NCBI GenBank assembly: GCA_015143295.1
Contig: JABCRI010000989.1
Coordinates: forward strand, 278,013 to 342,012
DNA from: Tetracentron sinense
Taxonomy: Eukaryota > Streptophyta > Magnoliopsida > Trochodendrales > Trochodendraceae
Direction of reading: 5' to 3'
Length of the DNA: 64,000 nt
This document shows, piece after piece, positions 24,543 through 37,640 of the stretch. The position numbers were made by a program, and so were the translations under genes. How positions within the stretch are numbered: position 1 is the stretch's first letter; each line of letters begins with the position of its first letter. A model generated the notes under the pieces. It did not search any database. It saw nothing but the letters and a program-made list of their open reading frames with translations, and was not told the DNA's origin.

Positions 24543-27500
24543 TCACCTCGGGCCAGAGAGTTCCATTGCTTGAACAAGTATCGAAGAGTCATCAGTGAGA
24601 TCAGAGTATCTCTCTGATGAGGAGAATTCATGGGCTCTGCACTTGGTTGCTTCAGTTCTCTGAGAAGCTTCCCATCTCTCTGCAAGCCCATCACCTTCGA
24701 GCATTCTGACCACTTCGGACATCTTGGGTCTCTGGCCTGGAAGGAAGTGGGTGCACAGGAGTGCAACTTGAACCATTTCCTCAAGCTCGATTCTATCATA
24801 GTTGTTTTTCATGTCCTTGTCTACAAGCATATCTAGTTTCTTTTCCTGGTGAATTTTCTTCACCTGCGATCACGACTAAACATCAGATAAATGAATTGGT
24901 CCGAGAAAAAATATGTCTAAAGTGAGATCAGTCTAAGAAACTAGAGCAATTTCAGCATTCTTGATATAAATGACGCATGCCATGAGAACTTCTTAGGAGG
25001 ATTATAGATGAAGAAACAATAAGTAAAGATGGACGCACTCTAAGTTACAGGAAGAGATGGTGACAGAGAGCTAGCTATCTTATGGCCCGAAGTGTCTATG
25101 TTTTCTGAACAGAACCCTAAGTAAAAGATTTGAGCAATAACACATAAAATGTCAAGCATGTCTGAATTTTCGAACTGCACATTGTCTGTCTCTGTATTTG
25201 TATGCATGCACTTGTGTATAAGTTAGAATTTAGCTCCATATTTAAGTAGGTAGGTAGGTAGGAATCAGGTATATGATTATCTTCGTAGTACTCACCCAAT
25301 CAAGCATAGCTCCTTTCTGGTTTGCGGCTTTGCCGAATTCTAGAGCTCTCTGACCTGTGATTAATTCAAGGAGGAGGATCCCAAACCCAAACACATCTGT
25401 CTTCTCTGAGGACTGACCTGTGGAGAGACACTCGGGGGCTATGTGCCCAACGGTGCCCCTCACGGCTGTCGTGACGTGTGAATCTCGGTGATCCAAAAGC
25501 TTTGCCAACCCAAAATCTCCTACCACAGCCTCGCAGTAGTCATCAAGCAATATATTAGCAGCCTTCACATCCCTATGAATTATCTTGGGATCACATTGCT
25601 CATGAAGGTATAGCAGACCCCTTGCTGCTCCCAAAGCAATTCCCTTCCTAGTACTCCAATCCAAGGCCGGTTTTCCTGTAAGAGATAAAAACAAAAACAA
25701 ATTGAAAGGTCTTGTTCAAAGACACAGAAATGTAATTGGATATTCAATCAAAGAGGCATTCTAGAATTAACAATTTTGATGGATGATTCACCTTTGAGAC
25801 GAGAAGCAACGCTCCCATTAGACATGTAGGGGTAAACCAGAAGCCTCTCTGTGTCCGTCATACAAAACCCACAGAGCCTGAGGAGGTTCCGGTGCACAGC
25901 TAGGCTGATCATCTCAACTTCGGTCTGAAATTGGATCTCCCCTCCAATAGCATTTCCATCCTTGAGCCTCTTTACAGCCACAAGGGTCCCATCTTGAAGA
26001 TACCCTTTGTAGACATTCCCAAAACCACCCGATCCAAGTATGTTTTTGTTGCTGAAGTTGTCTGTTGCAATCTGAAGTTCTCTGAACTGGAACCTCTTCA
26101 AGTTTCCAAGGCAAACTTCCTCATGATGTTGGTCTGTAATTTCGAAGATATACAGTGTCCATAAGAAAGAGAAACTAGACAGTTTAAACAAACTACTCAA
26201 AAACTGTTAAATGCTTAACATGTCAAGTTTTTTCTGGTTCACTAACCAGTAACATCAAAGAATATCTGCTGGTTTTGTTTTTGCCTCCACCAGAGAAGAA
26301 GCCCAAATCCAAGAATGAGTAGACAGATGCACCCCACACTCGACCCGAAGGCAAGAGCAACTTTGTGACTTTTGGGTCTTCCCGATGATTGAGCATCTTA
26401 TGAAGCATAGAGAATTAGAGAGCAGGGTCAATGTAGTGATAAGTAGAAATCCAGATATACCAATTTATTGGTAGAACACCAGGATGAAACTTAAACTAGA
26501 ACTTTGAATGAAAACAGAACCAGAAAGCAATATTAAGGACTGGGAGTGAATTCAATAGTTAAAGTGAAGACAAAGAGACTCAATAAATCATGAAAATAAA
26601 AATGAAGGTGAAAAGCAAAGAATTTTATAGAGTAGAAAAGAATCAAAACAACATTAAGAATAGAGCGTCAAGGTCCGACTATAGTAGACAAAACTAATGA
26701 TGGATTCAAGTACAAAGCTTCATCAATCGACCAACACACCAAAATTTGGAAATTGTTAAACTTTCAATATGCTGGAAATTTCATACTCTGTGAACCATTC
26801 AAGGTGAAGGAAATTGGCATAGGTGTTGCTCCATAGCAATCTTTCTCTGACCCCGTGGCGCAGATCAAAGGATTTCCTACAATGCTGTGTGAAGGAGACA
26901 TTAAAGAACAGAAAAAATTCAGCATCTCATCCTCCCCTCTTAGAAAGGGAAAGAAACAGAAATGAAGAAAGAAGAACATTTTAAGAGCCACTTACTTGAA
27001 TGTTTTAGCAAGAAACTTGGGTATAGGGCCAGTCAAATTATTATAAGACAAGTCCCTGAATCATGAAACAGACCCATAAAAAACCACCTTAAGATACAAA
27101 TCTTATGAGAGGGAAGAAAGAAGAGAGAGATTCTTTACTACTAATGCAAAAGTTGAAGAGATTTACAGAAAGGCAAGCTGGGTCATATTGGCCAAAGAAA
27201 GAGGAAATGCTCCAGAGAGACTGTTATTATTAATCCTCCTGAATCCAATTGAAAAACCTATCATCAGATTCAGACCAACAAGTAAATGATTCCAAAGACA
27301 ATATATGGCTTTACTAATAACCAATAACTTCAGGAAAACAACCATATTTCAATTCACCAATTTTCCTACTTACAGGTATTGGAGGCTTTTCAGGTGGCCT
27401 AGAGAAGTGGGAATTTCACCAGTGAAGAAATTATTAGAAAGATCAAGTGTGTGGAGCTTTGAGAGCCTTCCAAGCTCTGGTGGGATTGGTCCTGATATGT

Positions 27501-28208
27501 TATTATTCTGTAAGAGCCTGCAAAATACCTCACCATTCATACCATTGAAAGGATAGTTTTTTCCCAAACAGATTTTCAAAAACATTTCTGTTGTTTTGGG
27601 GTACTTACACAAGCTGAAGATTTGTCAGGTTCCCTATGCTTGGAGAAAGAGTACCATATAAGTTCTGGCTTGGAGTTCCTCTGCAGCAAGACCATTACAA
27701 CAACTTCAAAAACTATTCATTATTTATTTTCCTTTTTATCGAGCAGATGTTCAATTATCCTGGTTTGTCCTAGTAAGATTTTCAAGTGTGATTTTTCTAG
27801 TATGTCATATGACTCATTAACATTACAAACAAAGCTGGATTTTACAGCAAAACTTACAAGCCAGTGACCAGATTCTCAGAAGAACAAGTGACCAAAGTCC
27901 AGCTGCATGGATCAACAGCGTTTCCATCCCAATTATCAAGAACACCATGAGGATCCTCCAGAGAAGCTTTTATACCCATCAAAGCTTGCACTGACAAGAA
28001 AAAAAAAAACACAGATTGAAAAACAAAATCTCAATTTTTCTAGTTCTCTAAAGATAAGAAGATACACACATTGTTAGAACTGGGAGAGAGAAAAACTTGA
28101 GTTACCTTCAAAGTTTACACCTTTAGGAGAAAGCAAACCACTTGCAGAAGTCCAAAACCAGGACAAAGCCACAAAACAGAGAGCAGCTTCTCTTCTCCTT
28201 CTTTCCAT
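24543..28208 (-). CDS. NIK: NSP-interacting-kinase-type LRR receptor-like kinase (LRR-RLK subfamily II), complete
   Basis: Plasma-membrane receptor kinase; NIKs are known co-receptor-like kinases linked to antiviral translation control. Eleven exons on the minus strand: 28106-28208, 27858-27990, 27609-27680, 27374-27517, 27167-27238, 26996-27055, 26787-26884, 26247-26396, 25792-26133, 25296-25675, 24543-24863. All junctions are GT-AG and in phase, giving 1875 nt (624 aa; NIKs are about 630). Order: signal peptide ([12 protein letters not shown]...), LRR N-terminal cap with [14 protein letters not shown] exons of 72 or 144 nt, [13 protein letters not shown], transmembrane helix (about 240-264), kinase with [11 protein letters not shown], Lys332, HRD Asp427, DFG Asp445, activation-loop Thr pair 460/461, and the NIK end AMELSGPR. 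Oddity: the APE motif is followed by Cys474 where the family has Tyr. The exact paralogue (NIK1, 2 or 3) is not resolved; the [15 protein letters not shown] tail is closest to NIK2/NIK3. Confidence 0.95.
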
Positions 28209-28529
28209 TGAATTACAGGTCTAGAAAACAGATACCAAGATGTTAAAACCAGCTTATGATGATAGAGGAAGCTACTGGAGAGACAGTAGGACTGGTTTGT
28301 GGAGTAAACAAAACCAATTCTCAAATGGGTTTCTTTTGTTTTAGGTAATCTTTACATCAGGACACAACCCAGCAAGTAGAGCTACTAATGCTTCCCAGGC
28401 CAGAATTCCACTCACTCACTTCTTCTGTCAGACCCTCTCTCTCTCTTCTCTCTCTCTCTAAAAAAGAAAAAAAAAAGATGGTAGTGAAGAAGAAACTAAC
28501 ATGTCTGGCACTGGTTTAGGAGAGTAAAG

Positions 28530-28537
28530 AATATATA
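28530..28537 (-). promoter_or_regulatory. Probable TATA box of the NIK gene
   Basis: Minus strand CTATATATTC about 320 bp upstream of the start codon, with a long GA-rich leader (CT-rich on the plus strand, 28430-28460) between. Start of transcription is inferred near 28500. Confidence 0.5.
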
Positions 28538-28863
28538 GTAGCCTAGAAATTTGAACAAAATTAATCAAATATAGATAAATTCAAAAGACAAGGAGTGGAA
28601 AAGAAAATTCCTTCCTTAGTGTGTCAATCATGCATTTGCCTAGAAATGGGGGTGTGAGGGAGAATTTACTATTATAGTCCAGGAATTTAAAATAGAAAGC
28701 AATAGAAGTACAATGAAATTTAAGGTTAAAATTAAGAGAATTAATCAAAATTCTATGTGGGTCAGTCAGTTTGTCAGTGACAATCAGTGTTATGTGTGGG
28801 TGAGTTTTGTTGGATTGCTCAAACATAAAAGGGAAGGACTTTGCTACTGAGAGTCTAAGACCA

Positions 28864-28988
28864 ATTAGGGCTGAGACGATCGAGACCGTGCTGTGCACAC
28901 GGAATTTCAGGTGGGGCCCATTTTCATATGGTAGGTCCCACCTGAAATCTCGTGCTGCACAGCACGGTCCCGGTGGTCTCGGCCCTAA
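28864..28988. repeat. Palindromic MITE-like repeat
   Basis: Two arms of about 52 bp (28864-28916 and 28937-28988) are inverted copies: ATTAGGGCTGAGAC..., CCGTGCTGTGCA, TTTCAGGTGGG, with a 20-bp loop. Its right end is the insertion site of the next element. Confidence 0.75.
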
Positions 28989-28989
28989 T

Positions 28990-29169
28990 CGGGACCGGCC
29001 CATCCATTAGGCCATCAAAGCCTTTGCTTTAGGCCCCATTAAAAAAAATAAAAATATAATATTAAAAAGGCCCCATTTATAGTTAAATTTTTTTTAATAA
29101 TATTAAAAAATTTTAAAAAATCATTTAGAATTTTTGCTTTAAGCCTCCAAATGGCTTGGGCCGGCCCTG
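28990..29169. mobile_element. hAT MITE with CAGGGCCGGCCC-type ends
   Basis: 180 bp. Ends CGGGACCGGCCCA / CAGGGCCGGCCCA. Flanks GCCCTAAT and GCCCTAAC match at 7 of 8 positions. The body has GGCCCCATT repeats separated by AT-rich DNA. Confidence 0.78.
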
Positions 29170-29471
29170 GCCCTAACACGGTCTCAATAACATTTCCCAC
29201 AAGGGAAATGATAGAGAGGAAATTGGAGAGAATAAATGTTTAGTTGTCGAGAAAATAAATGAAAACATGGAAAAGAAAAGAAAATTGAACAAAACACAAC
29301 TAAGAATTGTATTAGAAATCTAAAATTTTCCTTTCTTTTTCATGTTTTTCACCTATTTTCTTGACAACCGAACATAACAAGGAATTAAGGGAGAGAGAGA
29401 GAAAGAGGTGTGGGATTGGTTTGGTTTTCGTTGCCACCCTTGTGAATCTGTGACTGAGAATCCAATATTCT

Positions 29472-29734
29472 CTAGGTGGTTTTTGGATTGGATTTTTTTT
29501 GCCGAAATTGTCGAAAAGCCGAAAATCAATTCTGATAAAATTGATTGTGTAGAAATTTATGATCAAATAATCATTTTTTCAAATAATAATATTCGGAGAA
29601 TATGAAGTTGAGAGACTAAACTACGCATTCTCCAAACACTTGAAAAAATGATTATTTTACCATTAATTTCTATACAATCAATTTTACCATAATTGATTTT
29701 TGGCCAAAAAAATTCAATCCAAACACTCTATTAG
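29472..29734. repeat. Inverted-repeat MITE of about 263 bp
   Basis: Arms of about 105 bp pair with each other: GTTTGGATTGAATTTTTTTG-like outer ends, then AAAATTGATTGT and AAATAATCATTTTTTCAA inside. No coding capacity and no certain target duplication. Confidence 0.7.
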
Positions 29735-31220
29735 TTTGGCCATTCATTAAAGTCTTAAATTCCAATTATTTTAGGAATTTAGAAAAAAAAACGTGGGAAT
29801 CTCGAGGGAATGGGCTGGAGATTGGTGATGTAATAGATACTGGTGAGATCTTTGTTGAGTGAATTATTTTTTATCTCTTTTGTTTATATATGGGGTGGGT
29901 TTGGTTGGATTTGCTTTATTGGATTCCAGACGGTCTGTATACTCCGCAGTCCTAATTAATATATCTATTGGGGAAACTTTAAAAGCAAAAGCTGACGACT
30001 CAATAATGAGAGAATTGAGTCGGATGCTTGCCCCCCATTGATTGTATTGTGTGTGGATTGTGTTCTATGTGGTTAGCACCACACGTTTGGTTTGGTTGTC
30101 TGCGTGGTTGAAATCTCTACCCTTTATAATTTGAAGCAAATACTAACTCTTCTAACCGGAGTGTCAAAATAATAATAATAATTATTAGAGAAAATCACCT
30201 CTTACTACTAGGCCTCCCAAGTACATTCAAATATATGAGTATATTATGAGATTAACTATTACTAATTGGAGCGAAAATGTCTTATGGTAGGGGTAGTTTG
30301 GAAATTACAATACAAAAGAATGATATTTCTATCAACTAAAACTTGTTCATGTAATTCCAAAAATACCTCTTGTTCATAGTTAATCTCTCATATTATGTGT
30401 ATGAATTGTGTCTAATTGTATGTGAAACTAGACTTGCATTCAAGCCGGACTTAGCCAAAGTCGAACTTGAGCTTGATTCGAGTTTGGAAGTTCATGTTGA
30501 AGTTTGGCCTAAATAAGCCTAACTGAGCTCGAGCTTTGTTCGAGCTCAAACTTTATTAAAGTTGAGTCAAGCTCGGATTGGCTCGAATCAATAGCATTAT
30601 TAACTTACAATATAAGAAATAACATCAAAATTAATACATTCATACACGAAAAGGAGGTTTTGATGATCTCCTTCAATCCTAAGAGTATAGAGCTAAGGGT
30701 TTTGTTTTACAATTATAAACTTTCTTTTGTTATTATTATCTTCTAAATTTATTTATTATAAGTTATGATAAAAAAAAAGTTTTAAAAAAATATTATTATA
30801 TATTAATATAAATAGTATTAAAAAAAATATATTTTGAGCTGAACTAAGCCCTAAACGAATTGAGCTTAAGCCGAGCCAAATCAACCATGGTCAAGCTTGA
30901 ACTTAACTTGTTTAAAAAATTTAGGGTCAAATGAAAATTTGACTCGATTCATTTGAGGTTGAAATGTTAGCTTGAACTTGGCTCAAACAAGTCAAGCCTG
31001 CGAAGCTTGACTTGAGTGCAACCCTAATAAAACTATACCGCCCTCCCGTGTTGTGCCCTTTGTAAAGAGGTCTTAAGATAATTCGAGTAAGTGATCTTTC
31101 AAATGAATTTGGAAATTATATAACCAAGAAAATTTGGGTAAAGTGCTTTATATACTGCCCATTTAAAAAAAGAGGAGTTATACCTAAGATGTAGAATTCA
31201 ATTTATTTTTTCAAACTCTT
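29735..31220. other. Intergenic DNA with a degraded CGAGCTTGA-rich element
   Basis: About 30430-31026 carries repeated GAGCTTGA/CAAGCTCG words. Its weak inverted ends (TAGACTTGCATTCAAG left, TAGGGTTGCACTCAAG right) suggest an old hAT element without a readable target duplication. Nothing coding was found. Confidence 0.35.
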
Positions 31221-31367
31221 TGTTAGGATTCCAAGTGTCCCACATCGGTTAAGTATGTGATTGGCCTTGTGTATATAAGCTCTTGGGTACCCTTTCCTTG
31301 CAAGCCGATTTTCAAAGGTGAGTTCTACCTATGGGTTCGTATCACTCTTACTATAGGTGGTGCAACA
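31221..31367 (+). repeat. LTR-like fragment with snRNA-type promoter motifs
   Basis: Begins TGTTAGG and ends GCAACA, as plant LTRs do. It contains GTCCCACATCG at 31237-31247, an exact match to the plant snRNA upstream sequence element consensus RTCCCACATCG, with TATATAAG starting 24 bp later (31272). I know similar text from small LTR/TRIM-like repeats of plants. No matching second LTR or target duplication was seen. Confidence 0.45.
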
Positions 31368-32295
31368 CCTGGCATTACTATCATTTCAACCGACTAAAAA
31401 AAAAAATTCAAAGAAAAATATTATGATTTATTCAGGATTCTAACACTTGTTGCTACCACTGTGAGAGTTTGGAAATCTGCTCTTAAGCTAGGGCTGGAGA
31501 TATTGTGAGGCCAACATAGCAGGTTCCACATTAATTGGCGTCTGATCAAGAACAGATGGTGAAATTTCCTAGCAAACAGTACTTTTAGTGCACCTGTGTA
31601 GCACCAAAATGGAAATCTGAGGTCCCGCTCCCACCAGTAAATACACCCTAGTAATGACATTGTACACATGGGGCATGTGCATGGTGGAGCCCACAATTTG
31701 ATTGGCCTCACACCTACGAGATTTCCTATGCCGCATGTTGAAGCAATCCGAAGATTTCATCTGTATTGATCGTCCAAACATATAGCTTAACAAATGGATT
31801 TCTACGTTAACTATTTTCCTTTATTTTTTGGTAACTCAAGGTGTCCCTTAACCCTTCAGTCAGGACTAATCCCCGAGGGTGCGACGAGGGCCCGTAAACC
31901 GTCACATCAGGGAATCCCGTGAAAACTGGCCCCAAAGGAGGAGTGAGAAGTCAAACCTAAGATTTCATATGTTTTGATTGTCCAAACAGATTATTATGGT
32001 TTACCATCATCTGAAAAGGTTAACTTTGGGCACATAAATCTCTTTTTTAGGAGCCCAACTTTGTGACAGTAGCCAAACAAGATATTACTGGCCTCATATT
32101 GGCCTGATTCAGTTCTTCAAGTGAGATTCAGTTCTTCAAGTGAGTGCAGGAGTTGATATGTCCTTTCACTAACTAGAATAAATACTAATAAAAGGGAGAC
32201 ATAGAATCAAAACCCCTTAATCGAAGAAGTAATTATATGTCCACTAACCAACTAGAACAGATACTAATGGGTTGCCTGTCATATATATATATATA
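31368..32295. other. Intergenic DNA
   Basis: No gene was recognised on either strand. It ends in an (AT)n tract (32281-32295), the target of the Helitron. Confidence 0.4.
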
Positions 32296-34344
32296 CTAGC
32301 AAAAATCCCGTGCGATGCACGGTAAATAGGGTTTGAAAATAGATTAAACAAATGTCATTTTTAAAAGATATTTTTCCTTCTCTTTTTTTGTATTGCTCAT
32401 AGTTAGCTGGTTAGTAGTTAGACGTTTATTGCAGTTTTGAGTTGCCACACATTCTCAGCTTATTTTAGTGATTTTTTAAATAATATTTAATAATCTATTG
32501 TTCCACAAGTATAGCATAAAAAAGACACATTGATTCTAGTCTCTTAGGGGTGAGGTAGTTGGGAAGTCCCTGAATTTAACATTATAAGATTAATTTATTA
32601 ATATTAAGAAAATTTAATTATTTGTATATATTATAATATTAATAATAAATTATATTACAAAAATTATCTTATTAATTTTTGATGGATAACTCTTCTATCT
32701 TAAGCATGTGCAATTACGATATTACTTATCAATTTGGATGGATAACTCTCATTGTATTACAATGCATGTTTTTTTCTTTTTTTTTAATAGAAACCTTTGA
32801 TTCTGTATTATGCAATCTAAAGATTGTCCAACATGAAGTATAGAAGAGGAAGTGTTATATCTCCTCCGTTACTTAGATGTGGAGGGAAAAAATATAAAGA
32901 AACTTGGACTGAATATAAGAAAATAAAAGTCATCTTACCATATGACCACTATGCCAAACTAACCCCCTTTTTTTTTACAACTGTGAATGACACTCGAAGA
33001 GAACACTGTGATTAAAATTTCTAGCTAGAATAAACTAATTTTATATGATGATCATCTAAACGTCGTGATCAAATGCCTATGTAGAATTGGTGGTAACTTC
33101 TCTAATTTTAATTCGTAAAAAGACTATATCTTAATCTAATACAAAAGCAAAGGATGAATATAAAAATGAAGCCATCAAAAGATGATATCATACATGATCA
33201 ATAAGTGTTGTGATCTTTCTTTCTTGGGATCCATTTTGAAGTTTGCAGCACTATGGACCATATTGTATAAGTAAACGACAGTTGTATTGAGGTGAATAGT
33301 ATAAGATTGGATGGAGGAAACACATAATAGTAGTAGAAAAATCTTTTTGAAATTAAATCTCTAAATTTAAATACATAAGTGAAATAATTGAAAGAAGCTA
33401 TATAACATGTAAAAGAGGCCACTATACTAATCATATAGTCATATATCAACTGGATCTTGGTAATGAAAAATCCATGGTGATCAAGATAAGATGAGATAAT
33501 AAAATCAGATCCCGCAAAGGATAATAATAACAAATCTCCACAAACAATAATAGTGATGGATAAGCAACCGGAATAGAGGGTAGAAGTTCTTTATTTCTAC
33601 TCATTGAAACGGTCTAGAAGGAGCCGACACTCTTGACTTTTAATGAGTAGAAATAGAGAAGAGAGGGTGTTGTCAAATGAGTAGGAATAGAGAATGGAGA
33701 GAATGAGAGTTGGTATAAATAGATACAATGACCAAAGGGGTATAAAGGGCCAAAAGGAGACCAAATGACGTCTAAGATGGAACGGAAGGGTGATCTATGT
33801 GTAACAGGTAACGTTTAAAATCTCAAATTTTTCTTAATTATTTAATTTAATATAATTTGTCAATTACTTCAGTGGGACTCATTAGTGCCTTAGAAGATGA
33901 TTTTATATTGTAACTAATAATATTATTAATAATGATTCCAATTAATAAGACTCATTAATTAATAATAATGACTCCAATTAATATTAAGAAGGGCTAGGGG
34001 GGTGAACGTCTCTTCACTTAAGGTGATTTATTATTAAAAGTTAAGTGGGTGAGAATGCATAGATCAATAGAGAATGGTTGTAGGGTGAGGGAGAAGAAGG
34101 GTTGGGAGAGTGAACCGTCCCTACCCATCTCACTTAATAAATGACTTAATTAATAATAATTTTAATAATTAAATTAGTAGGTCCACAACCAAATCTTTGA
34201 GTGGGGTAAGACAATAAAGAGAATAGGTGACACATGGGATAAAGTTATTGGTTATTGGGTGTGCCACGTGGCACCAATTTCAAGAGAATAGAGACCAATG
34301 AAGTGTGTCACGTGGAACCAACCGGCATATAGTATTAGTATAGA
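32296..34344 (-). mobile_element. Non-autonomous Helitron (2049 bp)
   Basis: Read on the minus strand it begins TCTATACTAATAC (34344 leftwards) after an A. It ends with the hairpin CCGTGC-ATC-GCACGG (32308-32322), an 8-nt spacer and CTAG (32296-32299) before a T. That is the Helitron signature: 5' TC, 3' hairpin plus CTRR, insertion between A and T, no target duplication. The interior is AT-rich and shows no Rep/helicase domain, so it depends on another element. Plant ATREP-like Helitrons share the TCTATACTA start. Confidence 0.85.
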
Positions 34345-34351
34345 TATATAT

Positions 34352-34635
34352 GGCTTTGGAGTCTATCTGGCACACGCTAGAGAGGTGCTCTCGGGCATCC
34401 ATACATGAAACGCCACCTGGTGGGGAGAAGTCATTTCATCTCTCCCCTGATTTTTGACTTCTCCTCATTTGATATCTCTCCCCTTTATCTCACCATTTTA
34501 TCACCAAGTGTCAAATATTGGCCAGAGAAGTCAAAACCATGGGCCCCATGAAATGACTTCTCCCCACCAGGTGGCGCTTCATGTATGGATGCCCGAGAGC
34601 ACCTCTCTGGCGTGTGCCAGAGAGACTCCAAAGCC
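34352..34635. mobile_element. MITE with about 95-bp terminal inverted repeats
   Basis: 284 bp. Arms start GGCTTTGGAGTCT, contain GCACACGC, GCATCCATACATGAA and CCACCTGGTGGGGAGAAG, and pair almost base for base. Flanked by (TA)n on both sides, so the exact target duplication cannot be read; a 9-bp duplication, as in Mutator-like elements, is possible. It starts 8 bp from the Helitron 5' end. Confidence 0.75.
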
Positions 34636-37600
34636 TATATATATAGGTCTAGTTGTACATTTCTCACACCACCACAACCAATAAGCATTCCACTTGGTGG
34701 TTGCTTAGAACCATAACAGTAGATATTTAATCACACATATGGTTCCATTTCTTCTCAACCCTTCCTTTGGCTGCATAACATTGCCTCTTTTTCACCTTTA
34801 TAACTTTCCTTGAATAGCAAGGCTGAGGAGGAAAAAAAACCAAAAAAAGAGATCATAAACACACATGAAAGATTAGTGGTGGCTCCCATCTCTGTTTATT
34901 TACCCAAACCCGAAAGGACAAACGGGTCGGAAACATAAACCCTAACCCATAAAAAATCCGGCCGGGTTGGCCCTGCAGGTCAGGAATTGCAACCCTACAA
35001 ATGCAATTATGCGATTGGGGTTTTGAAGCCAAAAGGGAGTCAAACAAGTGGAATGGTGAAATTGAAATTGATCATGATCTAATGAACACAAGCCATGGAC
35101 TAAGTGAGAAGCAAATGAGTAGGAAATAATTGTTCTTTTACTAGTTGATGGGGTTTGAAAGAGCTACTTCAATTCTAACAATTAGTACAGAACCACATGA
35201 TACTTGCCTTGGCCGCGTGCACTTAAGAAGAGGACATTATAAAACCTCCAAACTAGTTCACAGTCTTGGACCCTACCATGTCCCCCCCATCTCAGAACCC
35301 ACTCAATTCTGGGATTCTCCTTCCCTTCCCCACCCATTAATACTGTGTACTTTTGTACAGAGAACTCTGCGATATTCACCGCCTTTTGTTCGTAGTTCAA
35401 CGGTGACATTGGGTCGCTTCATTGTCATGGATCCTACTATGCTCATAAACAACCATTCATCAGAGCAACCGAAGTTTTTTATGTCACCTTGCGAAATCCG
35501 ATGGCCAATGATCATTTGAGAGTTTGTTTGAATTTATTGGGTGTTCCATCAGTTGAATTGGTATACCATGACATTAGAATTTGTACCCATTTTGACACTT
35601 ACACATCCCTCTAACTTTCACACAATAATAGTAGTAATAATGTAAGAAGTAAAGTGCTTTCTAAGGGACATTAGGCATCTTTTGTGACATAAAGAAGAGG
35701 GCATCTGAGTTTCTTTAGAAGTTTTTTTTTTTTGGTGAAGTTTGAATTAGTACCTATATGAAAGCAAGGCTAGAATGCATTCCCATTCAAGAAGAGCCCT
35801 TGAAAGGTTAGAATACCTCACAAACTATACATGTTCTTTCCTTTCTTACACAAATCGAAGAGTGAAAATTTTGAAAGAATATATCATCCCTCTCCCTAAA
35901 AATCAATCTTGAATATACAAGAAGTAATAGAGAAAAATCTCTAAAAATGAAATTCTAATGATCAAAAGCTATTAAAAAAAATATTATAATATTAGTTTAA
36001 ATATATCTCAACTCCTAATTGGACTCAAACTTTTTAAAAATGCAAACTTACTAAAGATGATAAGTTTTTCAAAACAGCAAAAAACTAAAAACGGATTGAA
36101 ACACTGACTTAACTCTTAATTAAAGGTGTTCAGACCCAATTAGACTTTCAGAACCTAAAACAGACCCTAAAATAGCAAAAACATTTATTTAAAAAAAAAA
36201 GTAAAATTTGGCTTCAAAATGCGTTTTAACCCTTGAAGCGACCTCTTTTTGAGACAAATCCGGGTCCATTGAATCCATTGGACGGTCATAGGACTCATCG
36301 AGAGCTTTCCAAATATATATAATAATAATATTCATTTTGATATCCAAGCGCAAAGTTGCGCTCGTTGAAAATTAAGCCGAGCAACGATAAGTTACTTGTT
36401 CTTTGGCAGCCCAGTTTCTTCTTATCCAAACCAAACGTTTCAGAAATTCACTAGTAGCCTGTTATACATCAATTTTATAGTGCATATCTCGCCTTTACCC
36501 TCCCTATATTCTCAAATGGAAACTCTTCTCATTGCCCCAACTCAAATCCAATAGCAGCATTGGAGTGGTATGTGGTAATTCCATTCCATTCCATCAAGGA
36601 GATGTCATTGTTATCCATTCCTAATACTAACATAGAATTTGAGGGAAAAGAAATGCTTCTACCATCTAATCAGTCATTTGGTATTTTTGGAATGTTTGTA
36701 ATGCAAAATCTGTTCTAACAGGAAAAAGATAAAAATAATTCAGATGTAGACAAGTTCAAACAGAGTCATAGTACCAACAGGGTATTAAAGAGGCTTGTCT
36801 TATGAGACATAGGGTCCCACCTATTCTTTTGTGATGAAGAGACCCCAAACAACCACTTAATTCACTTTACTACTATACCCTTTCCACTTGAATTATTTGG
36901 TCCATTGTCCAGGGACCCCCTTTTCTTCACTGGTCATTTGCCTTTTAGTTTAATCAATGACTTAAAGAAGAACCATTTTGCTTTTCTATCTTCTTTTTTT
37001 TCTTTTACTCAGTGCTATCATCATGTGAGTATCTTTGCTTCCCAGATGAAGGTCACTCAGCTTTCAACTGTCATGTTGACCTAATTAATATTTGTTCTTA
37101 AATATTAACAACCATCGGAAAAAGTGAGTGGAGGCATCAATAATAGGTCAGCGATCACTTGGAATTTAAGAAAAAAAATTTTAAAAGACAAAGATTACCC
37201 ACTAAATATTCTGTTAGATTGAAAGCTAAATCACTATTCTAACACAGTGATAAAGTAATTGTTAAGTACCTTTAGATTAAAATTTGGCTGGCATCCATAC
37301 ATCACATAAGTGTATTAGCAAGTCCCTGATCAGAATGTAAATGGGTCACTAAAATTATCAGTTTAAATACCAAGCGTAGCTCTGCTTCACAGCGATGAAG
37401 TGGAGCTCCCTTCTTATACTATGGCGGTGGCAATCTTATAATTATAGAGACGAAAAATGTATTAAAAAATTGCCCATGTCTCTCTCTCTAATTACAAAAG
37501 TGTCATCATTATGTAGAAAAGGGGAGCTCCACTTCAACGCTACGAAGTAGAACTTTGGCTCAAAATTAGTCTCTAAAATTATTTAATGGATCATCTATAT

Positions 37601-37640
37601 CGGTATCCTGATATGTCTACTTCATCGGTGTAGTAATCCG
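34636..37640. other. Intergenic DNA without recognised genes
   Basis: A 124-residue open stretch at 35145-35519 (+) has an overlapping opposite-strand ORF and no family signature. Near 37380-37560 the phrase TAGCTCTGCTTCACAGCGATGAAGTGGAGCTCC is mirrored by an inverted version (GGGGAGCTCCACTTCAACGC), a short fold-back. Nothing else was recognised. Confidence 0.4.

Noticed and set aside
30430-31026. Complete hAT element with CGAGCTTGA words
   Set aside because: End repeats are weak and the flanks show no 8-bp duplication, so it is only mentioned as a possible old element.
35145-35519. 124-residue plus-strand ORF in intergenic DNA
   Set aside because: Overlapping open frames on the other strand, no start context, no recognisable domain and no introns linking it to anything.
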